Source of the DNA: Pholis gunnellus | Taxonomy: Eukaryota; Chordata; Actinopteri; Perciformes; Pholidae | Direction of reading: 5' to 3' | Length of the DNA stretch: 64,000 bases | Assembly: GCA_910591455.2 (NCBI GenBank) | Contig: OU342820.1 | Span: 1,960,441 to 2,024,440 of the forward strand | In this document: positions 11,673 through 21,363 of the stretch, piece by piece | Position numbering within the stretch: the stretch's first letter is position 1 | Layout of the letters: every line of letters begins with the position of its first letter | Notes under the pieces: model-generated | The model's database searches: none | Seen by the model: the letters and a program-made list of their open reading frames with translations, nothing else | Told to the model about the DNA's origin: nothing | Position numbers and translations under genes: made by a program

Positions 11673-12570
11673 TAGATATATACATACTGTGTATATATAT
11701 ATACATACACATAGAAACACATGTAGCCGATTACCACAATGGTATAACAACTGTTATCTAAGTGATTTACTACTCGTGAAGGATTTCGTTTTTTCCTGTG
11801 TGCCTGCTTTTAAGAGCTCCCTTTGGATTAATCAGGTGAAACATCTATAAAATATACGCTGGCATTAAGAAGAGTATAGAGGCCTTTTAAAAACATTCAG
11901 ATAGCATTAATAATCAGGGTCTATAAATCCAACAGCACACAGGTCTAAGTCATTTAAATGATACTGCACAAGATAAACTCACTTGGAACAAAATCTTGGA
12001 ACACCCTACGCCTTCTCACTCTCTTGTCAACTACAAGGTTTAGAGCCATTGCCTGGGAAAAGAAAGAAATGGTTAATAAGCATCTCATAAAGAAACAATA
12101 TTGCTGTCAATTTGCACCCATAAAATTCTACTAATAGTTACCACTAACTAAATTTTTTCCATATCGTGGAGAAGGGGAAAGACCGCAAACCCTTCTATGT
12201 ACGGAAGACACACGGCTTTTCTGTGCAGGTCTTTGTGCTGCAACAGACGTCTTTTGGCTTTCTCCATGGGGCTAATGACAAATTATGTCAAGGAGTTTCG
12301 ACTAGCAGGGACTCTCAAATAGGTCTTGTGTGTCATCCTGCCTAATGACATCAGCAACAAGAGTACCGTCGGCTCTTTTCTCCAACACAAATGCATAACT
12401 GTCATCCTTCAGGAGAAAGCAGCAGTCACGTGTTTTGGCAGACACATAGCGACAAATCTGTTTTTGCCGCCGTGTGGGCCTTCTGTAGTGTTCAATCTCA
12501 GCCAGTCTTTTTGTCACCTGAGAAACTGGATTTTTACTGTTCCTCACCATTTTTTTGAGTACCTGTAGGT

Positions 12571-13263
12571 CAGTGTTTTTCAACCTTTTCTGAGCCGTGG
12601 CCAAATTTTACATTAAAAAGATCCCGCGGCACACCAACAACCAAAAACCTTACAAAATAACACCTTTTAGCATAACACAGCATATATGCCATGGTGACAA
12701 ACTCAATCCCAGAGAGGGCCAAAACTAAAAATTGGGACTACGTTGGGGGCCAAATAGTCACCATTTAATAAACAGGATAGAAGGGATATTGGAGAAAGAG
12801 AATACATGTTTAGGTAGCTACATTATTTTATGCATTCGTACCAGAGCCAGATGTTTGGCATCTTTTCTTGGCTCATTAATATCTGGGGTTAGGTTCTGTG
12901 GAGACCCTCAATGTGGAGTGAAGTTGTGCATCAGTGACTCCTGTGTGGTTTTTTGTTCATCTTCATCACAGAGAAAAGCTGCTCACACAGGTATGTGCTT
13001 CCAAACATGCAGAGCATTTGAGCAGCATGTACAGTAGGCGGAGTTAAGGCATCGTTTCGGGGATGAAGCTTGGAAACTGCAGCGCCCACAGAGTCAAACT
13101 TTGCCTTGAGAGTGTCATTACACTGGAGGTCTATCAGCTCCATGTGGATGTGCACAGGTGCTCTTTCCACTTCAACTGCAAATGGATTGCTGAGCAGTTC
13201 AAATTTTAATTGCTGAGCTGCAAAGTCGGTAAAAATTGCAGAGTGAACTATGTGCCAAGACAA
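12571..13263 (-). mobile_element. hAT (Charlie-like) 3' end, copy 1
   Basis: Starts at CAGTGTTTTTCAACCTTTT, a typical hAT/Charlie terminus. The minus strand 12931-13263 encodes the C-terminal dimerisation region of a hAT transposase of the kind annotated as GTF2IRD2-like, with FELLSNPFAVEVERAPVHIH, IDLQCNDTLKAKFDSVG and CMFGSTYLCEQLFSVMKMNK. The STYLCEQLFSVMK word is the conserved hAT C-terminal block. Upstream catalytic regions are missing. A near copy lies at 25643-26335. Insertion here removed the 5' part of the neighbouring DUF4806-type gene. Confidence 0.8.
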
Positions 13264-13839
13264 TGGAACGTTAACTGAGGAAAATCCATATGCTTAAAAA
13301 GGTGAGTAACACCTTAAGATTGGACTTCCTGTTTGGCTATAGATCACAGGAGCCATGTTTCATATATGCCAGTTAGGTGTGAAAACCACAACATGCCTAA
13401 AAGTTTCCATTGTGTAAGTGTCAGCCAGAGGCTCAAACCACAGGATGCTGCCGTTACACTTTAGGGTCTCGCTTCTCGCTCCTCGGGTATAGAGGTGTTA
13501 GATGACATCAAAGTTCATCTGCAGTATGCAGCAAAACTACAATTTCACCTTGTTGTAAGTATTTGTTTCATCCACAATTTCAATAAATCAATTCATCAAT
13601 TGGTATATCAATTGCTTTATAGAAAAATAGAGCGATAGGTTTTGGGTGTAGTGTGTCTCGGACATTCTTGGTGGACACCTCAACAATGTCATGACGCACA
13701 GCTTGTTAGTGTCCATCACAATTCCCTGGCACCTATGTTGTCATACATAATCAAACTTAGTTAACATGTTTTCCTTAATTGCATATGCAATAGAGAGGCT
13801 TACACAACTTGATAAATACAGCAGGTGTGTTTGGGGCAG

Positions 13840-14190
13840 AATGTGTACCATCAAAAGCTGCCGTTAAGTCTACAGCCATGCTAGCAGCTAAATGTTAACA
13901 TCAGCATGCTAACTTGCTCTTAATCACAATGCTAACATGCTGATGTTTAGCAGGTTTGATGTTTACCATGCTTAGCAGGCTACCGTTTGCTCGTTCACAC
14001 TAAACAAAAAGAGGCTGACGTGAATTGCATTAGTTTTGCAGGTATATTTTTTATGCTATTTGCAGGTTCTAGGTATTGGACATATTTGAATTTTGACCTG
14101 ATGGTGGTGCGAGATGAAAAGTCAGGGCCAAAACATGGTCAATTTCACATGTCACAACATTCTGGAATGTGTCCCTTGAAAATCGCAAGT
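13840..14190 (+). repeat. Fish dispersed repeat with GCTAACATGCTGA words, copy 1
   Basis: Contains CAGCCATGCTAGCAGCTAA, repeated AGCATGCTAAC and GCTAACATGCTGATGTTTAGCAG blocks, and then GACCTGATGGTGGTGCGAGATGAAAAGTCAGG. This order is familiar from a repeat spread through perch-like fish genomes. A second copy is at about 34640-35150. It is non-coding. Confidence 0.55.
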
Positions 14191-14199
14191 CTGAGCGTT

Positions 14200-15480
14200 G
14201 CTGCTTGGCCTGCATAGCATGAAACAAATGTACTTTTTACTCCACTACATCTCAGAGGTAAATAATGTACTGTACTGACACTACAAGCATACGATGATCT
14301 TATAGAATAGGATGCACTGCTGCTGATTAAACTAACCAACAGTATGTAAAGGAGTTAAAACATGCAGCATACACGATAATGCAGCTATGTACCCTAAAAC
14401 ATCAGATATAATAGTAAAACACTGACAGGGTACACTTTACTGCACAGGTACTTTTACTTTCTGCATTCAAAGTACATTTTGCTGACAATAACATACTTGA
14501 CTAAGGTTTTGAATGCAGGACTTTTACTCGTAGTGTAGTGGATGGTATTAGTGTTAGTGTTAGTATTAGTACGGTATTGTATTAGTACGTTTACTGCAGT
14601 GAATGATCAGAATAATTTTTCATCCACTAATTACTTGTCAGTGATTTAAGTTTTGGAACTCACTTAGCAGACAGTTAATATACAAGCAGTGGTTCCTAAC
14701 CTTGACTGGGTCAATTCTTGCTCATAGTATGTACAACTCAACTACATTTTGTAAACACGACGGTATGATTAAATATTATCACATCATGTTTTAATCAATT
14801 AAGATCAAAGAGTTTCTTTAAACTGTTTGTCACAAGAGGTTTGACTATCAAACACACATTGTAAGTAATAGAATGATGGAGTGAATTTAAATCAATCTGT
14901 GCAACTTGATTCCAGTTTATTTACAAAAGAAACACATTTGAATTATTGTATTTCAAAACACTATTGACATACTTTGTATTTCATCAGCCTCTACAGTCTG
15001 AAAAGTTAACAAAACCTGTCAGACAAATGTCGAACATTTGCCTCTTAGTTGTAGTGGAATAGTGTTTAGTGGCGGATTGAAAACCACCTCTAAAACAGAC
15101 CTAGCATCTGTGTTAGAGTGATATCCGGCAATCCAAAAACGAGGATTGTAACCAATTAAATCTAAAGATATAATGGTGACTGGGTCCGCCCACTTAGTGT
15201 CAAAAAAGAAAAACTACTCGCTCGCGAGCAGGTGAAAGCTTCGCGAGCAGAAGAGTAGTGATAGTAGGCCTAGCACTCAAAGCATGGTTTTCTTCTCGCA
15301 GGCATCAATTTTGCTCAGAGATATTCTGCGTGGAGTGATGTAAGAGTGCTCGCCAAAGTAATATACTGTCACAGTTCAGCTCCACACCCTCCTCACTCTT
15401 ACTTTCACTCACTCCCTGCTTATCAGTCTAAACTCCCTTCACCTGTTCACTCACCTGCCGCTGATCATTAATCAAGCCAC
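14200..15480. other. Mostly unannotated stretch
   Basis: No exon was recognised. A possible hAT terminus, CAGTGGTTCCTAACCTTGA, occurs at about 14694, but no opposite end was found. A CGCGAG-rich block at 15218-15252 contains two CGCGAGCAG words. The 15375-15475 stretch (pyrimidine-rich, then CACCTGCCGCTGATCATTAATCAAGC) resembles the untranslated leader of a retroelement, which fits the LINE that follows. Confidence 0.35.
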
Positions 15481-17177
15481 GATGATCTGCCTCCCAGACA
15501 CACACTGCCCCACATTCATTAGTGAAGACATTACATTTAGAGAAGTAAAGATAGGAACTGAGCTAGAGTATGTAATGGTGGAGATCTGGGCCAGCGAAGG
15601 GAGAGATCATAGTTATTAATTTTTATAATCCTTGTAAAAAATTAGAGGCGAATAGATTGGCACAAATTGAAGGGATGGGTGGCAACAAGGTGGTGCTGTG
15701 TGAAGATTTTAATGCACATAGCACATTATGGGGTGGAGTAAGAACAGATGCAAACGGAGAGGCAATAGAAGAATTACTAGAAGAAAATAATCTGGTGTGT
15801 TTAAATGATGGCAGAGGGACTAGATTAGATGTCCACACGGGGAACACGTCTGCACTAGATTTAACTATTGTATCAAGAAATTTAGCAGCGATATGTGAGT
15901 GGGATATAGAAGACAAAACATCAGTGGGTAGTGATCACTTCCCAACAAGTTGTAAAGTATCATTACAAAGGAGTAAAGAACAGGGAGATGTAGTAGGTAA
16001 GTGGGTATTTAGTAGGGCAAAGTGGGAACTTTTGGAATATATATGTGAGCGAGAAATGGATAAAATAGAAATAAATGAAGATATTGAGGAGATTGATACA
16101 AAAATGACATTTACAATACTGGAAGCAGCAAATCAAACAATTGCTAAAAGTAAAGAAAGGATGCAAAGAAAGGCAGTCCCCTGGTGGACTGATGAGTGTG
16201 GGAGAGCAGTGAAAGAAAGGAACAAAGCTCTTAAGGTATTACATTTTAATAGAATACAAACAAGCACAAGCAAAGGTTCGTAGAATCATTCGTAAAGCAA
16301 AAAGGGAAAGCTGGCAGAATTATTGTAGCAGAATTGGAAGATCAACACCTGTGGGAGAGATTTGGGGGATGATTAGAAGGATGAGAGGAATTAGAAGAGT
16401 GAGGCAGTATCCAGTGTTGAAGAGGGGGGAGGATGGGGAGAGGGCAGAGATGATGGCAAAAGCATTAACAGAAATTCACAGCTCTGCCAACCTGACAGGA
16501 GAAGGTAAGAGAGGAAGGGAAAGGACACAATCAGCTCATCCTGATATTCTTGGAAAAAGAGACAATACTAATAGTCCTAGTGATGCCCCGTTTACTTTAG
16601 AAGAACTGAAAAGAGCAATAGACAGAGGAGGACTTACATCGCCAGGGAAGGATGAAATTTGTTATATAATGCTTAAGCATTTAGGTAGTATAGCAATGAT
16701 GAAATTGTTATTTTTCTATAATACGGTTTGGGAAGTGGGGACACTACCTAGTTCTTGGAAAGAAGCTGTGATTATCCCAATCAGGAAACCAGGCAAAGAC
16801 TCATCAAACCCAATAAATTACAGACCCATAGCATTAACATCCCATGTAGGTAAAATAATAGAAAGAATGATTACAGATAGATTAACATTTTATATGGAGT
16901 CCAGGGGAATGATATCGCCTCATCAAAGTGGATTTCGGAAAGGTAGAGGAACTATGGATCCAATTATTTGTTTAGAAACAAATCAAAAAGGCCCTGGTGA
17001 ATAAGGAGTCAGTGATGGCTGTGTTCTTTGATGTGGAAAAGGCTTATGATATGGTTTGGAGGGACGGGCTATTGATTAAATTAAATATGATAGGAATAGG
17101 GGGGAGAACATATAATTGGATTAAAGATTTAATTAACAGGTTTATTCAAGTCAGAATTGGGGCAGCACTATCTAGAC
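15481..17177 (+). pseudogene. I/Jockey-type LINE fragment: endonuclease plus reverse transcriptase
   Basis: This broken non-LTR retrotransposon polyprotein has an apurinic-type endonuclease followed by a reverse transcriptase; in life it would nick target DNA and copy its RNA there. Endonuclease marks are EDFNAHSTLWGG (usual GDFN changed to EDFN), SALDLTIVS and GSDHFPT at 15690-15950. The RT region shows KPGKDSSNPINYRPIALTSH near 16790 and FDVEKAYDMVWRDGLL near 17030, covering motifs 0 to A; the catalytic YADD block lies beyond the break. Frame changes occur near 15595, 16245 and 16975. Both ends are missing: the 3' part is cut by a hAT insertion at 17178. Clade assignment (I, Jockey or Nimb-like) is by eye and uncertain. 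Confidence 0.8.
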
Positions 17178-17625
17178 CAGTGGTCCCCAAACTAAGGCCT
17201 GCGGGCCGGATACGGCCCGCCTCCACATTTGGCCCGGCCCCCTGAACAATACCAGAGACGCATTATGATTTTTTTTCAGTCTGGCCACGCAAATCCTAGA
17301 CTAGCCCCTGTCAAATAGAACGGAATAATGGCGAAAAGGTTAGGTAAGAGAAAAATCGATTCAGAATGCAGGGTATTTAACCTGCAGTGGTCAAATGATT
17401 ATTTTTTTGTTCAATGCAAAGAAAAGGCTGTTTGTCTCATCTGTCAAGAGGCGGTGGCGGTATTCAAAGAATACAATCTGCGCCGACACTATGAATCCCG
17501 TCACAAAGACAAGTATGATAACTTGCAAGGCCAAATGCGAGCAGACAAACTCTCAATGCTAAAAAGTGGACCGTTAGCTCAGCAGAATACATTTGTACGC
17601 CAAGCTCAGCTGAACCAGATGAATC
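17178..17625 (+). mobile_element. hAT (Charlie-like) 5' end with zinc-finger exon
   Basis: Begins with CAGTGGTCCCCAAACTAAGG, the hallmark hAT/Charlie terminus, followed by GGGCCGG..CGGCCCGCC. A reading frame starts at 17328 (MAKRLGKRKIDSECRVFN). It carries a zinc-finger-like C-x2-C..H-x4-H arrangement, with CLIC and HYESRH at about residues 36-60, as in GTF2IRD2/ZBED-type hAT proteins. About 100 codons in, at 17625, the sequence switches abruptly to the interior of another element, so the open frame to 17789 is chimeric. The insertion interrupts the LINE at 15481-17177. Confidence 0.8.
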
Positions 17626-18418
17626 GCGCTGGACGCGCCGGAAAGGGGGCGTGGCTCATCGGCCTGAAAGCTGTTCAACTGTCCGCCATCAACCGTAGAA
17701 AAATAGCCTCTATTTCTGCTCAGTACGTGTTGTGGAAGTCCCAGATATCACGGGGAACTAAACGCCGTCATGTCTGGTTCATAGCATAGTCCGGAGGAGC
17801 TCCGTGGATTTCATCGAGCTCACTGTGTCTAGCGAGCCACACGTCGGCTGTTTACTGCTGTATGAACACACTATAAACTGACTTGGCTGTGATTTAACGG
17901 CAATAAACCGACAAAAAGGGACTCCGAAATAACTACGTAACGATGCCGATTTGTACTTGTTTTATCAATGGAGCTCGTATCGATCGGTGCTAGGCTATGC
18001 TAACATTATAGCAACTCCATCAACACTCACGATAACGTCATATAGACGTAAATACGGCAGCGTCTATTCATTGTTTGTACCATATGGTTTACACACACAT
18101 GTCTACACATAGTTTGGTCCGGTCTCTACTGATATGAGGGATCGTAGAGCTCTGGGTGAACATGGCGGCTACAGCATTTATTTCCCGATTCAACAACGGC
18201 AGGACTTCACTGATGACGTGGAGAGCTACTCAACGCTGATAGGCTATCGTGCTGGAGCGTCACGCGATTTTTTCGCAGAAGTTCAAATATTTCAACTTCT
18301 GCGTTTGGGGCGTTTTGATGCGTCAAACGCGCCGCCCCATCACGTTCATTGCGTCTGTACATAGACTTTGTATGTGATCGCGCCGCGTTCATCGCGTTTG
18401 GTGTGAACACACCTTAAC
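17626..18418 (+). mobile_element. GTGTTCACACC-end element, copy 2, 5'-truncated
   Basis: Homologous to the inverted copy at 5950-6525 from GGCGCTGGACG onward, but it lacks that copy's first 100 bp or so, so its left edge is a breakpoint inside the element. The right end has CGTTCATCGCGTTTGGTGTG followed by AACACACCTTAA at 18400-18418. TTAA at the end would suit a TTAA-targeting family, but the other flank is lost. No protein is encoded. A GCGTCTGTAC..GCGTTCATCGCG stretch near the end has the GC-rich subterminal composition common in these elements. Confidence 0.6.
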
Positions 18419-18419
18419 C

Positions 18420-19270
18420 ATCAGTAATATTTTACAAAAAACATTGCATAAAATAAACTCTTTAAAACATGCTTAGTTTTCATTGAGCATGACTTTATTT
18501 ATACAGAAGTGCAGTTCCATATATAAAAAAGCATTAAGCTTTAAGTGAAGTGAAAAAGCTTTGCAAGAACAGACAAAAAATATGTAGACGACATATATCA
18601 GAGGATTTATATATTTTATTGTTTGTATGAACAGAAATTTACAAATAAAGATCTATAAACATGTCAGGTTTCCAGCAGGAAATTGCTGGAAATCCTTTAG
18701 AATTCCATATTTTAACATTCCTTTAACATCAACAGCTCATCGACTCATCACATTGTTTTGTTTTACTATTCCTGGTCCCCTTCTCTCCCCACAATCTCTG
18801 TCCCATTCCATCTAAAAACATGAAGGCAACACTTATGAGATTGGTAGCTTTGTGCTGTGTTGTGCTATTTTAACTATGAGAAACACTATTTTTTTTTTAT
18901 TAGAATGAAACTAAAAACAGAACAAAAACAGAACAAAAGATTCAAAATACTTAACATCGGTGGAACTGAACTTAATGAATCATACATTTTTAAAAATATC
19001 TTATTCTCGTATAAATAGAGAAAGGAATGACCTGAACTGGAGGTGAGAGGCAGAGACACGTCTGTGTTTTATTCGTCGTTTTTTGTTAATCTAAATACTG
19101 CACTGAGATATTGTTTGAATACTAAATTTAAATTGAATGGAGGTGAATTGAAGCGAGCGAAGCGGAGAGAGGTTCGAGATTAAAGTTATTTAACTTTTAA
19201 CATCAGCATTACTTCCTTACTGAAGTCATTGTCTCAGTGCAACAGAGAGCTGGTCTAAATTCCACTCAGC
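18420..19270. other. AT-rich non-coding stretch
   Basis: No frames or repeats were recognised. It lies 3' of the Crypton-like gene (minus strand) and may contain its 3' untranslated region; several AATAAA-like words occur on the minus strand. Confidence 0.35.
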
Positions 19271-19275
19271 AGCTT

Positions 19276-19319
19276 TCTGAGAAGGAAAGTGCAGCTTTCA
19301 CTGCACTTTCCTTCTCAGA
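19276..19319. repeat. Perfect 19 bp hairpin over a stop codon
   Basis: TCTGAGAAGGAAAGTGCAG at 19276-19294 and its exact reverse complement at 19301-19319 flank the 6 nt loop CTTTCA. On the minus strand the TGA stop of the Crypton-like gene lies in the loop, and the preceding LRRKVQ codons form one arm. Confidence 0.9.
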
Positions 19320-21326
19320 GTAGTAATCCGATTTTTAATAAAGTATTTGATTCCTTTCCAGCTCCGGTTTCTTAGCCCTTGAGGCTCTGCAGTTATGCAG
19401 CGCTGACAGTCGGCTTTCCCAGGAACTTGATTCATTATTATGAATCTCCTTAAATGACTTGCTTCTGCCGCACATTCCTCTGGTGTCCAGCTTCTTTTGA
19501 CAGCAGTTTCCTTCCCTAAGTAGGCATACAAAGAACACGTTATAGGTTTAATAATTTAACATCTTAATTGATGCTGGAACACTATTGAATCGATCACATA
19601 GGTCATTGATTACAGGCGCAAATAGTCGGCGTAATCGATGACGTTGACAACATCAAAATATTTTAAATTGACAAGTTTTTCAAAAATATTTTGTCCTTTG
19701 AGCTCCTTAATACATTTATAAAGTGTATTAAGGAGACACAGCTATTGTTATGACAGTTTATGCCTTGTTGATTTTGATTACAAACAAGGGTAAGTGTAAG
19801 AATATGGGGTGCATACTTTTATAATCTTATACTAGGATATTTATAATTACAATTTAAGGCATAGCAAATTTTGCTTTGTTTTGTGCTTCATTGTACAATT
19901 TCATAGTTTGTCAACATAAACAAAATTAAATTAAATGTGCAATTAGATTAGTCATTAGTGGCAGCCCTATTATGCCTTGTACCCCTTTTACACACAAACC
20001 ACCAGCATGATGCGAGTTATGAAACCTAGATGCAATCCACGTCGTAAATAAAGTATAAATTAAGTTAATGTTCACTACCATAATTTATATTCCTGTAGAA
20101 GCCCTGAAACTTGTACTAACCAATTTATGTAGGTCTTTAATAACTTATTTGTGGCTCAAGAAAAAACTCAAAAAAAGGACCTTGTTGTTTTTGTCTACTT
20201 GGGGAAGAAGTACTGCCCTGATGACAGAATCCCCTGATTTTCTTATTCTAGCAGGTGATTCAATCACTGCTCACTGTGTTCTATTCTACTTTAAGTCAAC
20301 GTATGAAATGCTCCATGTGAAACACTCAAACCATCAATCTGCTCACCTCTTTTTTCTGCTGACTTCCTCGTGTTTTGGGCAGACACTGTGGAGTCTACTT
20401 GCAGGGATGTCACACTGCCCTCTTCTTCTGACCCTTCTTCTGCTTCTGGCATACTAGCATCTGGGTACAGAAAATAGTTTATACAAATATTCAAGAGAGA
20501 AATATTGACTTAAAATATGACGTAGCTTGCAGAAAAGATGGCTGGATTTGCATTTTTATCAAGCTTAATGTTTTTTGTCATTCTAAAAGCAATCAAATTG
20601 CATTAAGAGTCTAGATTTAATAGAATAATATAATTGAGTATATGACATGTGTCTCTCTTAAACATTTATAACAATGAGTTTGGAGTAATTTCATATTGTT
20701 TCCATAGTTGTTAGTGTTATCACAGTATTCAGGTACAAATATCTTTCCCATTATGCAGAACCGGACTAGCACTAACATGCCAGGTGATGCTAATGCTTCA
20801 CCTGGAAACAATGTTGCACACTCCTCCATTGCAATAGATAGGCCTTTCACATATTTAGTTGCTTTGATAGAATCTTAGTTTCAAATTACAGTTGCTGTTT
20901 TATAGATGTACATCTATTGTAATGGAGGAGTGTATGCAAGATGATCTCCAGGTGATGCACTACAGTTGTGACTGCTAGACTAGTCTTGATCTGCATGAAG
21001 AGGGAGTCTAGGCTGTCTGTCTACCAATATATTGTCGAAATTTGGAAACAATATAAAACTGTACTATACTAATCGTGAGTTTACTGCATCCACGATTTTA
21101 ATTCTTCAGGAACACAGGATGTGAACCTAGCAACATCCTTGAAGAGTTGAATTAACAGTATTTTTACTGACCTCGTAGAGAATACAAAATAGAGGCTGGC
21201 ATGAAAAAAGACTGGAATTATCCTGTTAATCAATTGTGTATTCCCCCCAATGGTCAGTAAGTAGGGAAACCTGCAGTAATCCAATGGCCCAAATAAAGTG
21301 CCAATACAGTGACATTAAATATACAC

Positions 21327-21363
<37 letters not shown>

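Larger units (their letters stand above)
8545..12570 (-). pseudogene. DUF4806-type multi-exon gene, decayed and 5'-truncated
   Basis: Minus-strand exons with GT/AG borders spell a protein like the fish DUF4806 family, which is often mobile-element associated and of unknown function. In order: 12302-12570 (frame ending DTQDLFESPC) and, in another frame after a stop at about 12301, a segment to 12155 ending in CLPYIEGFAVFPLLHD; about 11982-12053 (VVDKRVRRRRVFQDFVP); Thr/Pro-rich exons near 11290-11350, 11070-11130 and 10890-10945; 10533-10745 (Ser/Thr/Pro/Lys-rich); 10085-10140; about 9450-9480 (VVVDEAGK); 9245-9321 (KSNKELDELEGKLKNAEQRA); 9070-9135 (LLAKVGGKNMKDATNKIMD); and 8822-8925. The last, meeting the family's RLFTN..MA..N region, contains an in-frame TGA. 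With the stop and frame change near 12300 it is a pseudogene. The hAT end at 12571 replaces its upstream exons. Confidence 0.65.

Noticed and set aside
17328..17789. 153-codon open frame as a host zinc-finger gene
   Set aside because: It starts in a hAT element and continues after 17625 into non-coding sequence of another element; it is a chimera.
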